Assembly (NCBI GenBank): GCA_030374765.1
Contig: JARGXX010000071.1
Coordinates: 620,001-684,000 of the forward strand
Origin: Agarophyton chilense
Lineage: Eukaryota; Rhodophyta; Florideophyceae; Gracilariales; Gracilariaceae
Reading direction: 5' to 3'
DNA: 64,000 bases
In this document: positions 51,771-63,628 of the stretch, one piece after another
Layout: each line of letters begins with the position of its first letter
Numbering within the stretch: position 1 is the first letter of the stretch
Notes under the pieces: model-generated
Told to the model about the DNA's origin: nothing
The model's input: the letters and a program-made list of their open reading frames with translations, nothing else
The model's database searches: none
Made by a program: the position numbers and the translations under genes

Positions 51771-52914
51771 GGTTGGGAAGGCCGTAGCTCGACCCGACAA
51801 ACGAGGTGATGACCCAACCTCCATCGCCACGGTGAACACCAGCAGGTATTCATCCTTCTGAAGTGGAGCCTCCTCGGTCCGTTCTGAAGATACGGCCAAC
51901 GTATCCAACCTTTCCGGTAGTACCGAGACCAACCTTTCAGGTGCAACATTGGCCGGCGTACGGTCGCGAGCGGGTCCAGACATTTGAGGTATCGTGGAAC
52001 GGGGCCAATCTGACCTTAAAGGCATAAGTGCAGGGGTATCAATCCCCTCGGAATCGCCGACTTCTTCAACCTCAATGGTAACCGGCATCTCACGTCTCTC
52101 GAGCGCTGGTGCTGCTTGTGGGGACGACCCACCGCTTCGAGGTATCGGTAACGAATCCACGATGCGGCGCGAGGTGCACCGACGTGGCACCGAATGGGTT
52201 CGAACGCGTGCGTGGAGGTGGCGGGATCCTGTCATCGCCTTGAGGGTAAACCGGAATGCAAAACCGGAAAAGATCGCGTAATTACCGACGGGGCCGCTCA
52301 ACACCATTAAGGTCTCACAACCGGAAGCTTCCACCACGGACCCAGGCCAACACCTCGATGGTTGTATCGACGCAGGCTCAGGCCCCACCGGCGCCACGCA
52401 TCAATCCTTACAAGGTAGACAAAACCTGGAAGGTCGAAAAGTCCGGAAACCTTCAGGGAAAGCCGGACAGCCCGGTTACGGTCGCGCCGCCGCCAATTAA
52501 GGGCAGAAATATCTGAAGGGTTGTCAAGCCGTGGGAACGACCAGTCCGGACGGTGCGAGCAGGGACTTAGGAGGGAACTGAAGTTTGAGTACCCGGGAAA
52601 GGTGAGATACCAACTTGGTTCGACAGGGGGCTATGCGAAAGCAGAATTGCAAGCAAGCAGGGCCACTACCGAAAAGGTGTCCGCGAGCGCACTAGTTACA
52701 CTACATCGTCCTTATGACAGTTCCTACCTGAATGGTTGTCGCTCAATTCGTGCGCCGACGTCGTCGAGCGCCCTCCCCAACCGATACTGGCGCCGAGTTC
52801 TGAACCTCAAGGGATCGCGTGTCGCGCACAGACACCACTCCGATGCCCGCGCCGCTGTCGCTCGCTACAACTCTATGGTTTGATGGAAGGAGACACGGGG
52901 CGTGCCTCACGGGT
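51771..52914. other. RT4 stretch between accessory ORF and 3' LTR
   Basis: The accessory frame is also open upstream to 52397 on the minus strand (Glu/Pro/Ser-rich, EVEEVGDSEGIDTPALMPLR). The accessory protein may therefore start earlier, or this may be leader. The rest has only short frames. Confidence 0.4.
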
Positions 52915-52924
52915 AGGAAAGGGG
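52915..52924 (+). promoter_or_regulatory. RT4 polypurine tract
   Basis: AGGAAAGGGG lies 2 bp before the 3' LTR, the expected plus-strand primer site. Confidence 0.72.
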
Positions 52925-52926
52925 TC

Positions 52927-53535
52927 TGTCGTATAGTGGCAGAAGGGTTGACCTTTGAGGTTGTCGATATACTACACTGACCTTGTAGGTGATGGATGCG
53001 AGGGATCATCGACCATGCAGCTCCGGGCGAGCTACCATCTAGGTGTTGTCAGCCACGTGTAGTGTTGACATGTACCTTCTGGTTGAGTAATTGTTAGTAC
53101 TTGTAATTGTAATTATACTTATTTTAGTACAGTAGTGGAGTGGCCACCTGGCACTGTAGCCAGTGTTGCCCAGGTCTCTGAAACTAGGTCAGAGACCGTG
53201 CCTTGCTGGCACCTCCCGGGTGATCTGGAGAGTGCAGTCCACTGCAAATAGAGAACTGCACCTCCCCCATCCTAATCTGATAAATACAGGCATCACTTGG
53301 GTCACGACCATACCTTTTGGTTCATTGTTTCTCAACTACCACACAGGCTTTCCCGCGCGTCGACGCTTACCATCGTTCACCTACACGGTATAGGCTAGTC
53401 GCCCCGCCGTTTGCCCCTGCGGGTTTTCACGGTGCCCTGTTACCATCGAGGTTCACTACGTTTACCTTCTAAAATTGAGCCTCACCATGCTCCCGAGACA
53501 AAACAGTAGCATACCCCAGAGGTGATTGTACGACA
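52927..53535 (+). repeat. RT4 right LTR (3')
   Basis: 609 bp, closely similar to the left LTR apart from scattered substitutions and about 25 bp missing in total. Confidence 0.92.
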
Positions 53536-53719
53536 CCTTGAATATTTTCTGTACAGCTACCACCACTCCCCCTCGCGAGTCGATCTTTTCGCTCTCCGGG
53601 AACACATCAGAACGAACAAAACGCTCTACTTTACGCATAATACGAGCGTCGTGGTCCTTGGAGTCCATGAGTGCGCTGCACAAATCAATAAAGCAGGGCA
53701 CATAGTGCACGTTCTGTAG
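53536..53719 (-). pseudogene. Exon-like frame interrupted by RT4
   Basis: The minus strand reads from a CTACAG acceptor-like site at about 53720 through MDSKDHDARIMRKVERFVRS and DVFPESEKIDSRGGVVVAVQ to the RT4 junction. Removing RT4 and one TSD lets the frame continue about 27 codons (EVTMATCWTWMVAGMRRAQH) to a stop near 42440. I do not recognise the protein. It could be a host gene destroyed by RT4 or an older mobile gene. Confidence 0.42.
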
Positions 53720-55149
53720 TAATGAACGCTTTTGTCAAAGCTCATCGAACAGCGATTCGGAAACTCTCAACGCCTAAAGCCTGCGTTCATAACTGTAGAT
53801 AGATGTTATAAGAAGCAATAAAATATTTTCCGCATCATCATTGTAAGTGGAACGATTTCAGAAATAAGCGAAGCCTCGTTGTCAAAAAGTCGTGTGTACT
53901 GTCGCATAACACGTTTGATATGATGGATATCTAACGCATTATTGTAAGTTCATCATCGTAAATAGTTGCCAATTATCCAACATCGTCCATCAAAAGGTTA
54001 ATTATATGGGTCTGATTTTGACCAGAGACGAGATGATTAGGTCGGCTATGAACTTCTTCTTTGGCTTTCATACAGTTGCTATCATTTTCGCATAGAACGC
54101 CGCAAATATTCTTCATACTTTCAACCTAGTGCATTGTGTCTTCAAAAACCTCCGCGTAATACGTTGAATAACACCTTTGCGAGCCCCTGAATATCGATTT
54201 GAGAAAGAAGGTCGTTCTAGCTGAGTGCGATCCGGTAATCGAATGAAACATTTTAATGACGCTTTCCCCCATTAAATCTGTTCACCCATCAAATAATAAC
54301 GTGTCGAATCTTTCTTTGAGAGCATTGGAAGCAGCTAGTATTACTGCGTTAAGTGTATATCAATAATAATTCGGGAGATGTTGGGAGCTCATTTTTGTAG
54401 GATTTGGTAGTTCCTGGGTATTTGTTGTGTTCAATTGTCTCAAAAGTTGGAAGAATTGGTCCTCCTCAAGAGTGTTACTCAACAACAAAAATAGCAATTG
54501 ATGGGAAACCATGAGCTCGGTTCGAAGCTCTTGCAATTTTGTCCCATTCTCACAGGAGTCAGCAAACTTCGCATTTACTACAGCGCTGGATTAATGCTTG
54601 ACCATTCTCGTTTCAGCGTCGGAATCATGTTAAAAGTGAACGAAAGGTCCTCAGCCGGTCTTTAAACTTCGTTTAGGACTCAGTTGGTGCCCCAAAACGC
54701 TGGATTGGCAGCCTATCACACGATATATGCTCTTAAAACGCTGCTCTTAAGGCAACCGTTTTCGGGTTTTCCTTGTGATTCTTTTTCACTTACGTAAATG
54801 TTCACCAAGGCTAGTGGCATTCGAATTAGCAGCTTAAGATTAAAATACTCATATTTTCATGACAAAAGCGGCCACTCCAGCTCACCGTTATCACGTTCTT
54901 CGCATTTTGGCTCAGACTTTTCCCCGACTGACCACTTCGCTGGCCGACTTCGATGCTCTGATAAACAAGAAGAACGTTTGGAGTTGTTCGTGGAGGAAGT
55001 ATTCATCGAAAAGAGCAGCAAATCTATCCATGCAAAGCACAAGCAAAACAGTTATCGAATTATTTAAGAGGCTCCTTGAGATTATATAGCAACGTCGCAT
55101 TGCTCCAATGCAGTGGTCTGTCAGTATAGGTAATGCTACTAGCAATTTT
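53720..55149. other. AT-rich region without a convincing gene
   Basis: Only short frames and no domains. The right edge carries ATTTT (55145-55149), the left TSD copy of the solo LTR. Confidence 0.4.
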
Positions 55150-55783
55150 TGTCGTACAATCACCTCTGGGGTATGCTACTGTCTTCTCTCGAGAGCGTAG
55201 TGACGCTCAACCGTAGGGAGCGTGTTGACGCTCAACCTTAGAAGATGGGCGTAGTAAACCTCGATGGTAACAGGGCACCGTGAAAACCCGCAGGGGCAAA
55301 CGGCGGGGCGACTAGCCTATACCGTGTAGGTGAACGATGGTAGGCGTCGACGCGCGAGAAAGCCTGTGTGGTAGTTGAGAAACAATAAACCAAAAGGTAT
55401 AGTTGTCACCCAAGTGATGCCCGTCTTTATCAGATTAGGATGAGGGAGGTGCAGTTCCCTATATGCAGTGGACTGCACTCTCCAGATCACCCGGGAGGTG
55501 CCAGCAAGGCACGGTCTCTGACCTAGTTTCGGAGACCTGGCCAACACTGGCTACAGTGCCAAGTGGCCACTCAACTACTGTACTAAAATACACATAATTA
55601 CAATTACCATCACTAACAATTACTAAACCAGAAGGTATATGTCAACAATACACGTGGCTGACAACACCTAGATTGTAGCTCGCCCGGAGCTGCATGGCCG
55701 AAAATCCCTCGCATCCATCACCTACAAAGTCAGTGTAGTATATTGACAACCTCAAGGGTCAAACTTTCTGCCACTATTCGACA
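55150..55783 (-). repeat. Solo LTR of the RT4 family
   Basis: 634 bp in reverse orientation (TGTCGTACAATCACC to CACTATTCGACA), flanked by perfect TSDs ATTTT at 55145-55149 and 55784-55788. It is the product of LTR-LTR recombination that removed an element body. Confidence 0.93.
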
Positions 55784-57117
55784 ATTTTCAATTTTCGATG
55801 AATATGTAACGAGAAAAAACTAACCATGGTGCAGCAGGTAGCGGTCGGCGTTGGTTTTATGATTGATTTTTAAAGATTCTGTGATGGACGTTACAATTTG
55901 ATGACACGAAATCCAAAAAGCAGTGGTGATGTGACTGGTTTGAAATGGCTGTGATGCAATGAAATGGGCGCAAAAGTGATTTAATATGGAGAAAGCACAA
56001 CGAAAGCAGGAGTTTGAGCCGGAAAGTCATCTGAAAAAGTTTCATGTAAAGTAAGGAACGCAAAGGTTTGCGGTTGGAGTGTAAAATAAAATGGAGCAAT
56101 GAATTTTTGAACGTCTGCAAACGTCACAAGGCGAAGAGAAATCATGTTAAGGCGATATCATAACCGCGATGATGATAAGTTTTAGGCATTGCAAAAATAT
56201 AGAGCTTTTTTCTCTTTCAGAAAACTTGAATGGTTTAAGGAGGGGTAGGGCTTAACGGGAGATTTTGACAATGTCAGAATCCGACGTAAGTTTTACGTAC
56301 GTTGCTAGTTGGAACTCTTGATATGCACAAAACCTGTCTGAAAGCCGAGTTTAGATTATTATTTTTGATCTCTATAACGTCTTCAAGTAGAGAAAGGTTT
56401 CGTCAGGGGTTGTGTAAAATACGTTTTGACAAAATCGTGGCCCTGTTGGTACTTCAATACACGTGTGTTCCAGCAATGCTGGAACACTGTACGCATTCCG
56501 GGACCCACACACCACACAGCCCGCTCCGGCATTGCCTTGACCGCAACGGACCACACCTGTACAGAGACTCTCCACCCTCACACCTGACCAAAAATAAAGA
56601 TCGAGCGAAAGATGTTTGTGAAGCGCAAAATAATTGCAATTTCCTTTCGGTTTTGCGTCCAGCTTTCCATACTCATCAACCAAGATGACAGTTTGAGTCA
56701 AAGAGGAGCCAGAATACCGATATTCCAAAGAACCCGCCGTTAAGGACGAGTGTTGCAGTGATCGGGAGTTTCTTTCCGATTGGCAGACGGATGAAAGAAA
56801 ACAAGAAGTGGTGCAGTAGAAAGAATGGTGAAGACAGTGACAGTTAGACTTCAGACATCGCAGGTTATATTCATGACATTCATGACATTCATGACATTCA
56901 TGACATTCATCAATATACATATATATATATGTATATGAAATAACTTAAGTGTGGCGTACTTCAAAAAAGTGGGATCGCGATTGTAGTTTGATAATACTTG
57001 TTTAATGCATAGGTTCGCATCAACACACAAGAGTACTGTTTAGACGTACACAAATGCAGTTGCGAGTGAATGCAAAAACAAGAGGTTTAAGGGAAAACGG
57101 ACTATGGATAACAAAGC
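55784..57117. other. Intergenic region downstream of the NDP kinase gene
   Basis: No supported gene. A minus-strand frame at 56372-56920 is open for 182 codons, but it starts inside a tandem repeat (ECHECHECHECHEY) and shows no domain. Confidence 0.4.
56871..56938. repeat. Nine-bp tandem repeat (ACATTCATG)n followed by a TATATA tract
   Basis: About five copies of ACATTCATG at 56871-56912, followed by CATATATATATATGTATATG, which is self-complementary. Confidence 0.85.
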
Positions 57118-57858
57118 TTATTCATAGACCCATGCTTCAACGTCGGTCTTGTCCCAAGAATTGATCTCCTCTGGTGTGAACCACAGAGAAATTTCAGCTT
57201 CCGCAGACTGCTTAGAATCACTTCCATGACTGTTGAAAAACAAGTTAGTGTGATAGTTTTTGGATATGAAGAAGAGCCATCGAGTGAAAATGCTACCTTA
57301 CATTATGTTCTTTCCAGTAATAATTGAAAGGTCGCCGCGAATTGTTCCAGGGTCAGCAGCAAGCGGACTGGTAGCACCAATCATTCTCCGTCTAGACAAA
57401 AGAGATCATCAGACCAGGTCAGAAACACATCATAGAAAGAATGCATAAAAAAGATGCAAAAGAAGAAAATAGAGGACGAACCCTTGGCGTATGACATCTT
57501 CTCCTTCAAAAACCATAGCTACAACTGGACCACTGCTCAAAAATTTACAGAGAGTCGGGAAAAATGGGCGCTGTTGCAGATCATAGTAATGCTTCTTGGC
57601 CATTTCAAAAGAAGGAGTAACGAGTTTCAGTGCCACAAGTTTGAAACCTCGTTTCTCGAATCGCTGAATGATCTCTCCAACCAAACCACGCTGAACAGCA
57701 TCTGGTTTGAGCATAATGTAGGAACGTTCCGTCTTATCAGCGAACACGGTAGTGCTAGCCGCCGCAGTGGCGGCAGCCACGGAAACGGCAGTCAGTGCAC
57801 GGGTGCCAAACAGATTTCGACCTGCACATAGGGCGGCTCGAGAGATGAAAGAAGCCAT
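57118..57858 (-). CDS. NDK: Nucleoside diphosphate kinase, organelle-targeted, three exons
   Basis: Transfers the gamma-phosphate between NTPs and NDPs through a phosphohistidine. Exons: 57858-57482, 57391-57302 and 57229-57118. Introns are 90 bp (GTTCGT...TAG) and 72 bp (GTAAGG...CAG). The spliced frame gives 192 aa. The start [20 protein letters not shown] opens a basic, Ala-rich presequence like that of mitochondrial NDP kinases. ATG 57984 is also in frame and would add 42 residues. The kinase domain runs from [20 protein letters not shown] through [16 protein letters not shown] to NIIHGSDS with the catalytic His, and ends [18 protein letters not shown]. Splice sites were placed by frame and GT-AG; the first donor (GTTCGT) is weak. 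Confidence 0.92.
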
Positions 57859-60471
57859 CTTTTTTTTCGCGAGCGATCTGGCGAACAACCTACTGATGGA
57901 CGCAATCGGACTACGGGAGGCCGGATGGGCACGAAGGAGGGGAGGCTGTGCCATCAAGCCACACAGGCTTGCGAGGGATCTCATGCAAGCACACGTGGCT
58001 GACGTGCTTGGATTGCATGAACTGTGCTTACACTCCCTCCCCTACCTCCCTCTAGCTCTAGCAACACGAGCACGAACTGGCATTGATTTTTTTTTTTTTC
58101 CGGCGGGACGCAACAATGGAACCGCGCCAGCCGAGTATCTCGAATCGAAATGCGTTTTATATATCCACAGCAACACCCATCACAAAGTCCATCACAGGTT
58201 TGTGCTCGTAGCATCTTTAATGAGCTTTTCAATAATGAGCTCAACCAATTAGAACTCAAAGGGCTGTGGACGCACACGAGCATGTGGTATTCTGATGTTA
58301 AAAATCTCACAATGGTGGAATGCAGCCTACCTATTCATTCGCCGTTTCCCATATCACGGAACCTAGCGAAAGGCTTCCAACAAACGCTAAGAGCCGTTTC
58401 TTGCACTCTGTTCTCAGCCATTGGTAAACAATACATTATAAGACCCTCAGCTTTTTTGGACAACTATTCTGAATTTTGAGACAAGTGAGAGATCTTCAAT
58501 TATAATTTTGTCGCCCCCTTTGTTGTGTCCGATAGAAATGCTTCGATACCAAATTCTTGAATGTCTTGAAACTCAATTTGTTGACAAGAGTCATATAGCA
58601 CTCAGAAAATGACTCAGGCCCTAATCGAAGCAACCCTGAAGAACCACAGTGAAACTGTACCAAGTGAAACTGTACCTCTTCGTGTCTGCTACCATCGACA
58701 AATCATGCGCGAGAGCTTCATTTGGTGACATAGAACACAGGGGTGTAACCAACCCGATGGAGATGGAATTGCACTCTGAAGCACCCTTCCCAAACCGGTT
58801 GCAATCCCCCTCTCTCCGATTTCCATTGAATTGCAATCCCTCTTCTCCAATCTCCATCCAATTGCAATCTCTATCGAATAAATATGGGATTGCAATGTCT
58901 CTTTCATGCCCTAACTGATAAACAAATACCAGTTGCAGTCGGCGCTACTAGCAAATGTTGACTCTTCTACTCTTATTTACCATCCTCCAGCAAATGCTTG
59001 TCCATACATGTCTCGTTTTAGACCTTAGTTAGCTCGATAACTTCCTTCACCAGCTCGAGATCCCAGATTGTAGAATTTACGCGAAGAAATAGAATTGTTT
59101 CAAACAGTTTTGAAGTAGTTCTCGTCCTTGAGTACTTCACGAACGGTTTGATTGATGGTCAGAAATCTAATGGTATGGTCTGAACGTTTAAGCTTGCAAG
59201 ATTGCAACTTGATGGGTTGCAATCTTGCAATCTGATGCGAGAATTGCTGGAACGATTCCCATCTAATTACAATCCTGATAAGGATCGGCAATCTCTGATT
59301 GCAATTCTGGGATTGCCATCGGATTGCAATCCAATCGATTGCGACAAATCCCTGAAAGAAAAGTACTGATACCTAACAACGTTCATCTGCAAACCTTGAA
59401 CAACAGGGAATGCTTTAAAGATGCCAAGCATTAAACCATCTCAAGTCTAAAAAGTGAGCTTCATACACGGGTCATAATGTCACGACCTGCCCTTGTTGAG
59501 CATTATGTCGGGAGCTAATGTACATGAGCATACACGAGACTCGAGAGAGATGACATGTCAGTGAACCTCTCTTGTTCTCCATGAATATGTAACAATGAGC
59601 CCCTTCTGTTGGCAGTCTGGCAATGCAAACTCTTTGAAGCTATCTCTCAATGATGCGGCAGATACTGCCATTACACCTCGCTTTTGATACTTGAAAGTAC
59701 CTGACAGGTCGAAGAAACAATCGTAAGTGGACGGTGGGTGTCCCACTTTCAAAAGCACGGGACAGCTTTGTAGAAAGAAGTCACTACGTCAAAATGAGAG
59801 CCAAAGAGTCTCGAGTTTGATCTCAACCATGTCTTGTCATTTTTGAGTTCATTCCACATGATTCTGGATGTGCAGTTTGTAATACATGCCCAACGGAGGT
59901 ATTTGTCAGCTCACCGACGTTCCGCAGCCGCTCACTCGATGGCAAGCCAGGTTTTCAAAACCTCGTAAAAGCTGTAGCTCTAGTCATTGTGGTGTGGGCA
60001 ACGGTTGTCGAGATGAAAACCGATGAGAAGTAAGGAAACACAATCCGCCTCCCAATGAATGATGCTTCGTTTATAACAATAAATGTCAATAAATGTATGA
60101 TAGCAGGGTCTCCAAACTCTGCACATTTCGCAGGCTCCAAGAAATTGAAACGTGTCTCGCGGGCGTGTCCCTCGTTCGTGAGTACTGTACCGGCCTGTGC
60201 GTGTATCTTAATTACACGAGGGTAGATACGTGCGTCTCATGGAAATTTCCAGTCGCGATGTCAGTAACGTTACTTGGTAGTCACTTTCCTTCACTTTGAG
60301 CACTAAACAACAAAACGATTTCTTTCTACTCACCAGACAACCTTTCTGGGCCTCGCTGCGTGTTTGAAAGCACCGCAAGTATTCGTCATGACAACATATC
60401 ATGGCGTCGCACTTCTAACTTTCGATACCTTCGCAGACTGACAAGTTTCTGCTCAGAACGACAAAAAAAAC
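57859..60471. other. Gene-poor region with a palindrome cluster
   Basis: No convincing gene in about 2.6 kb. It holds a T15 run near 58088, a direct repeat AAGTGAAACTGTACC near 58645-58676, and many ATTGCAAT words at 58797-59343. A minus-strand frame of 66 codons at 59558-59758 (CFFDLSGTFKYQKRGVMAVS) looks mildly coding-like and could be an exon or relic. Confidence 0.4.
58797..59343. repeat. Cluster of ATTGCAAT/GATTGCAATC palindromes
   Basis: At least ten occurrences of TTGCAATC or ATTGCAAT in two groups (58797-58900 and 59205-59345), with related GGGATTGC and AATCGATTGC words. They are irregularly spaced, so this is not a simple tandem array. Confidence 0.7.
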
Positions 60472-62430
60472 TCACAACCGGACAGGTGTCCCGCTGTTTG
60501 CCGCAAGATGGTGCTTCAATGGAGCAAGAACTTGATCGAACTCGAACACCAGTCTTGCAATTGCTACTTCTTGTGATGCGTTCAGCATTACCATATCTGA
60601 GTACGCATCACACAAAACCGATTCCAGCAGGCCGAATCGCGGCGAATGAACCCTGTGCAAATGATCGGCTTTTGATTCTCGACTCCAAACTGCAAAGTGA
60701 ATTTCGGAGCAAATATAAGCTGCCTGCGACAGTCGCAAGAATGCGTGCAAGGCATCCTTTTCAACGGTGGTAAACTCGCATATAGACTCGTGACCCAGAC
60801 GCACAGCGCTGGCTAAACTCAAGAGCGTGCCATCTGGATACCGCCCGCTCACGAGCTGGTACACTTGTCGCTGTGAGTGATTCGCTCCGTGACGCACATA
60901 ATCCAAGAATTGCGCACGTCTGACTTGTTCGTTACACTGGATTGTGTCAAGGATGCAATGGGCATAATGCTGGCTTCTCGTAGACTCAATGATTCGATCA
61001 ACTTGTTGTTTGCTTAAACCCCATTCAGTGCGAGCAGCATCGAGACAGACAGAGTAACATATTTTGGGAATTGCCAGTCTGACCTGTTCAAGTTTAGCTT
61101 GCGATTCGGGCGCGAAGGGCGGGAGAAGTGGCACGCCACGCTTATCAAAGTAAGGTTGATAAGAAGCACTGACACGTTGGCACAAGCGCTTAAAGTAATT
61201 AAAAAGGCCTTTTCTGGTCGTCGAAAATCTCTCAGAACGTCGGACCACCTCGTAAGTGAGCGCATGAGTGCCAGACAGACCGTCACAAATTGTTTGACAT
61301 CTCTTTCCAAAGTCATTGTCACCTAACGCACCAAATTTTCTCTTGGCGAGATATTTTGAAATGCGAATTCCAGTATTCACATCGAGTCGGAGCTTTTCTT
61401 GCCAGTACTGTGCATCAGAAAGCGATGCATCTTGAACAGAGCAAAAGAGGCCATTCGAAATTATTGTAGACTCCTGTCGCACACCGAGTCTGGTCATATC
61501 ACGCTTGGTGGGCAATAGTTTTGGGCATGGGTGCGGTGGTTGCCGCTTTGTAAGCCAGGTGTGGGCCAATTGTCTACGTTGTTCAGCAGAAAGAAGAAAG
61601 GAAGGTGATGGCAGCAAACTATGAACCCGATGCATGATTAAACACGCAGTGGTTGCAACAGCGACGGAAACATTCATACTTTCAACAAATCCCATCATTG
61701 GAATGGTGAAAAAATCGTCAGCGTGCTGCATTATAAGTTGAGTAACTCCATTTCGTTCATTGCCAAAAACAAAAGCGCACTTGGTAGAAAGGTCTATAGA
61801 AGATAATGGCTTTGAAGAGGGGGACACAGAAGAAACAATAACACGATACCCTGCTTGTTTCAAGTTTTTGACACAGTCATGGGCGGCGTTGTGTTCTGCT
61901 ATAGTGAGCCACTTATGGCATCCTTTGCTTACTTGGCGCACACTTTGGTCGTGTTCGAATCGTTGGAGAACGGACATGTTTTGCACGGCTGCTTGTTGGT
62001 GAGTATTCGGGTTGTTTTGTGGGTACGGATTTGTTAAAATGTGCAAATCTTGAATGCCATATGCATCACACGAACGAACAATGGCAGCCAGATTGTGTGC
62101 ACCTTGCACACCATCCAAGACAAAGGTAAAGTGTCGAGTGCGATTGGTCAAGACACGGGAAAACAATTGAGCTCTTGAGGGAGTGAGAGCGTCGAATAGA
62201 CGAGCGTCATCTGGATGTAAGGCGCGAATATTTAGGAGGTGGGTGCGCGTCGTGGAGGTTGGGGTTGCGGGGATTGCGCTGTCGGGTGAACGTTTTGTTC
62301 GGGTTGAATGGTATAGATTACATTTGGTGGATTCGGTGTGGGACCGGGGCGGTTGGTTTTGAAAGGGGCGATTGTGGATAGGCAGTGGGAGGGGAGACGT
62401 GAAGGCGGGGTAGTCGATGGAGGGGGTCAT
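60472..62430 (-). CDS. SpoU/TrmH-family RNA 2'-O-methyltransferase with long C-terminal extension
   Basis: Transfers methyl from SAM to a ribose 2'-OH. The family relative TrmH acts on G18 of tRNA, so a tRNA target is likely but inferred. 652 aa from ATG 62430 (MTPSIDYPAF); the frame is open 57 nt further but starts with GTG. Residues 1-70 are Pro/Thr/Ser-rich, possibly a presequence. The SPOUT domain shows motif 1 (DGVQGAHNLAAIVRSCDAYG, near 106), motif 2 (FVFGNERNG, near 220) and motif 3 (IPMMGFVESMNVSVAVATTA, near 243), the three parts of the SAM-binding knot. About 330 residues follow (from about 320) that I do not recognise, rich in charged and aromatic residues. No intron. Its start is 273 bp from that of the divergent phosphoesterase gene. 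Confidence 0.88.
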   Translation of the reverse strand: MTPSIDYPAFTSPLPLPIHNRPFQNQPPRSHTESTKCNLYHSTRTKRSPDSAIPATPTSTTRTHLLNIRALHPDDARLFDALTPSRAQLFSRVLTNRTRHFTFVLDGVQGAHNLAAIVRSCDAYGIQDLHILTNPYPQNNPNTHQQAAVQNMSVLQRFEHDQSVRQVSKGCHKWLTIAEHNAAHDCVKNLKQAGYRVIVSSVSPSSKPLSSIDLSTKCAFVFGNERNGVTQLIMQHADDFFTIPMMGFVESMNVSVAVATTACLIMHRVHSLLPSPSFLLSAEQRRQLAHTWLTKRQPPHPCPKLLPTKRDMTRLGVRQESTIISNGLFCSVQDASLSDAQYWQEKLRLDVNTGIRISKYLAKRKFGALGDNDFGKRCQTICDGLSGTHALTYEVVRRSERFSTTRKGLFNYFKRLCQRVSASYQPYFDKRGVPLLPPFAPESQAKLEQVRLAIPKICYSVCLDAARTEWGLSKQQVDRIIESTRSQHYAHCILDTIQCNEQVRRAQFLDYVRHGANHSQRQVYQLVSGRYPDGTLLSLASAVRLGHESICEFTTVEKDALHAFLRLSQAAYICSEIHFAVWSRESKADHLHRVHSPRFGLLESVLCDAYSDMVMLNASQEVAIARLVFEFDQVLAPLKHHLAANSGTPVRL

Positions 62431-62703
62431 TGGCAACAGTCTGTTTGCACCTGCGCAACGGTGACTGTGGCGACGGAGGTGACACACAATAAAAATGATG
62501 AAGATGATGACGAGCGGGAGGTCTCGATGACGCTGTCACTTACTGGGATATGTATGTACAGTAACTTGACTTACAAAAGGCATATCACTGTATGTGTACA
62601 AAATGCACTGCAATTTTGCGGTTTACAGAAGAAAGCGAAAGCGTGAAGCGAAAAAAGGGCGTGGGTGCTGGGAGCCATGGCGTGAGCGGTGTAGCGGTGA
62701 CGA
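62431..62703. promoter_or_regulatory. Divergent promoter region of the methyltransferase and phosphoesterase genes
   Basis: 273 bp between two ATGs pointing apart. No clear core element is recognised. Confidence 0.4.
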
Positions 62704-62912
62704 ATGGCAGCAGCGTTCTCGGCGCCGTTGTTAGCGCGGAACAAGGTGGGGCGCAGAGCTAGTAGAGTTGGACGTAACCGTGCGTATACAAGGATGGGCA
62801 GCCGGTACGGCGGGGACGCGCGCACTGGTCGTGGTGCGCCGACGCGCGGAGGCGCGGGTGGCGATGGAGAGGTGGACGAGTGGGGTGTGGGGAGTTGGCG
62901 TTGGCGCGGGCA

Positions 62913-62947
<35 letters not shown>

Positions 62948-63592
62948 TATCGTGGAACGTGAGGCGACCGAGCAGCAGAGAGGCGACGATGAGAGCGGGG
63001 CGGACGGCGGGCGGGTCGAAGGACGCAAAGCTGTTCGTGGCTATTGGACTGGAAGATTCGATGAGGTTGCATCTGTGCGGTTTGCCACTGACACACATTC
63101 CGCGCACGGAGCACATAGATGACAAGGACTATCACATCACTCTAAACTTCATCGGGGTAGAAAGCGTGCACAAGGTGCACGACGCTCTCAAGCAGGTGAA
63201 GTTGGAGCAGGTTGAGCAATTCGAGGTGGAGGTACGGGGGGTGGGGGCGTTCCCGAACAGCGCGCTGCCGCTGACGCTGTGGGCGGGGCTGGAGCAGTCA
63301 GTGCAGCTGATGGAGCTACAGGCAAGTTTGAGCGCAACGCTCAAGGCGAACGGAGTGGCGGTGTCGGAACGCGCGACGTACACGCCGCACATCACGCTGG
63401 CGCGCGTGGTGAAGAGCGCGAGGGGGGTGGCGGCGGCAAGAGAGTTCCTTCAACGCAACGAGCGCTTCGAGGCGGGGAAGCTGCGCGTGCGCGAGGTGCT
63501 GCTAATGGAGACGGTGGTCGGCCGAGCCACGGCCAAGACGGTTGCCGCTGCACCGCGCTACGCCGTGCGCGAACGCTACGCCCTCGGCCGCC

Positions 63593-63628
<36 letters not shown>

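Larger units (their letters stand above)
42526..53535 (+). mobile_element. RT4: chromodomain Ty3/gypsy element in plus orientation, with minus-strand accessory ORF
   Basis: An 11.0-kb element with LTRs of 634 and 609 bp (TGTCGTATAG to TGTACGACA) and gag-pol on the plus strand in the order Gag, PR, RT, RNase H, IN, chromodomain. A long accessory ORF lies on the minus strand, again convergent. The TSD is CCTTG (42520-42524 and 53536-53540) with one extra G at 42525 before the left LTR. Gag and IN have stops and shifts, while long frames survive in the protease, RT, IN and accessory regions. Confidence 0.93.

Noticed and set aside
56372..56920. Cys-rich 182-codon minus-strand frame
   Set aside because: Begins in the ACATTCATG tandem repeat, has no homologous look or splice context, and no upstream start other than within the repeat.
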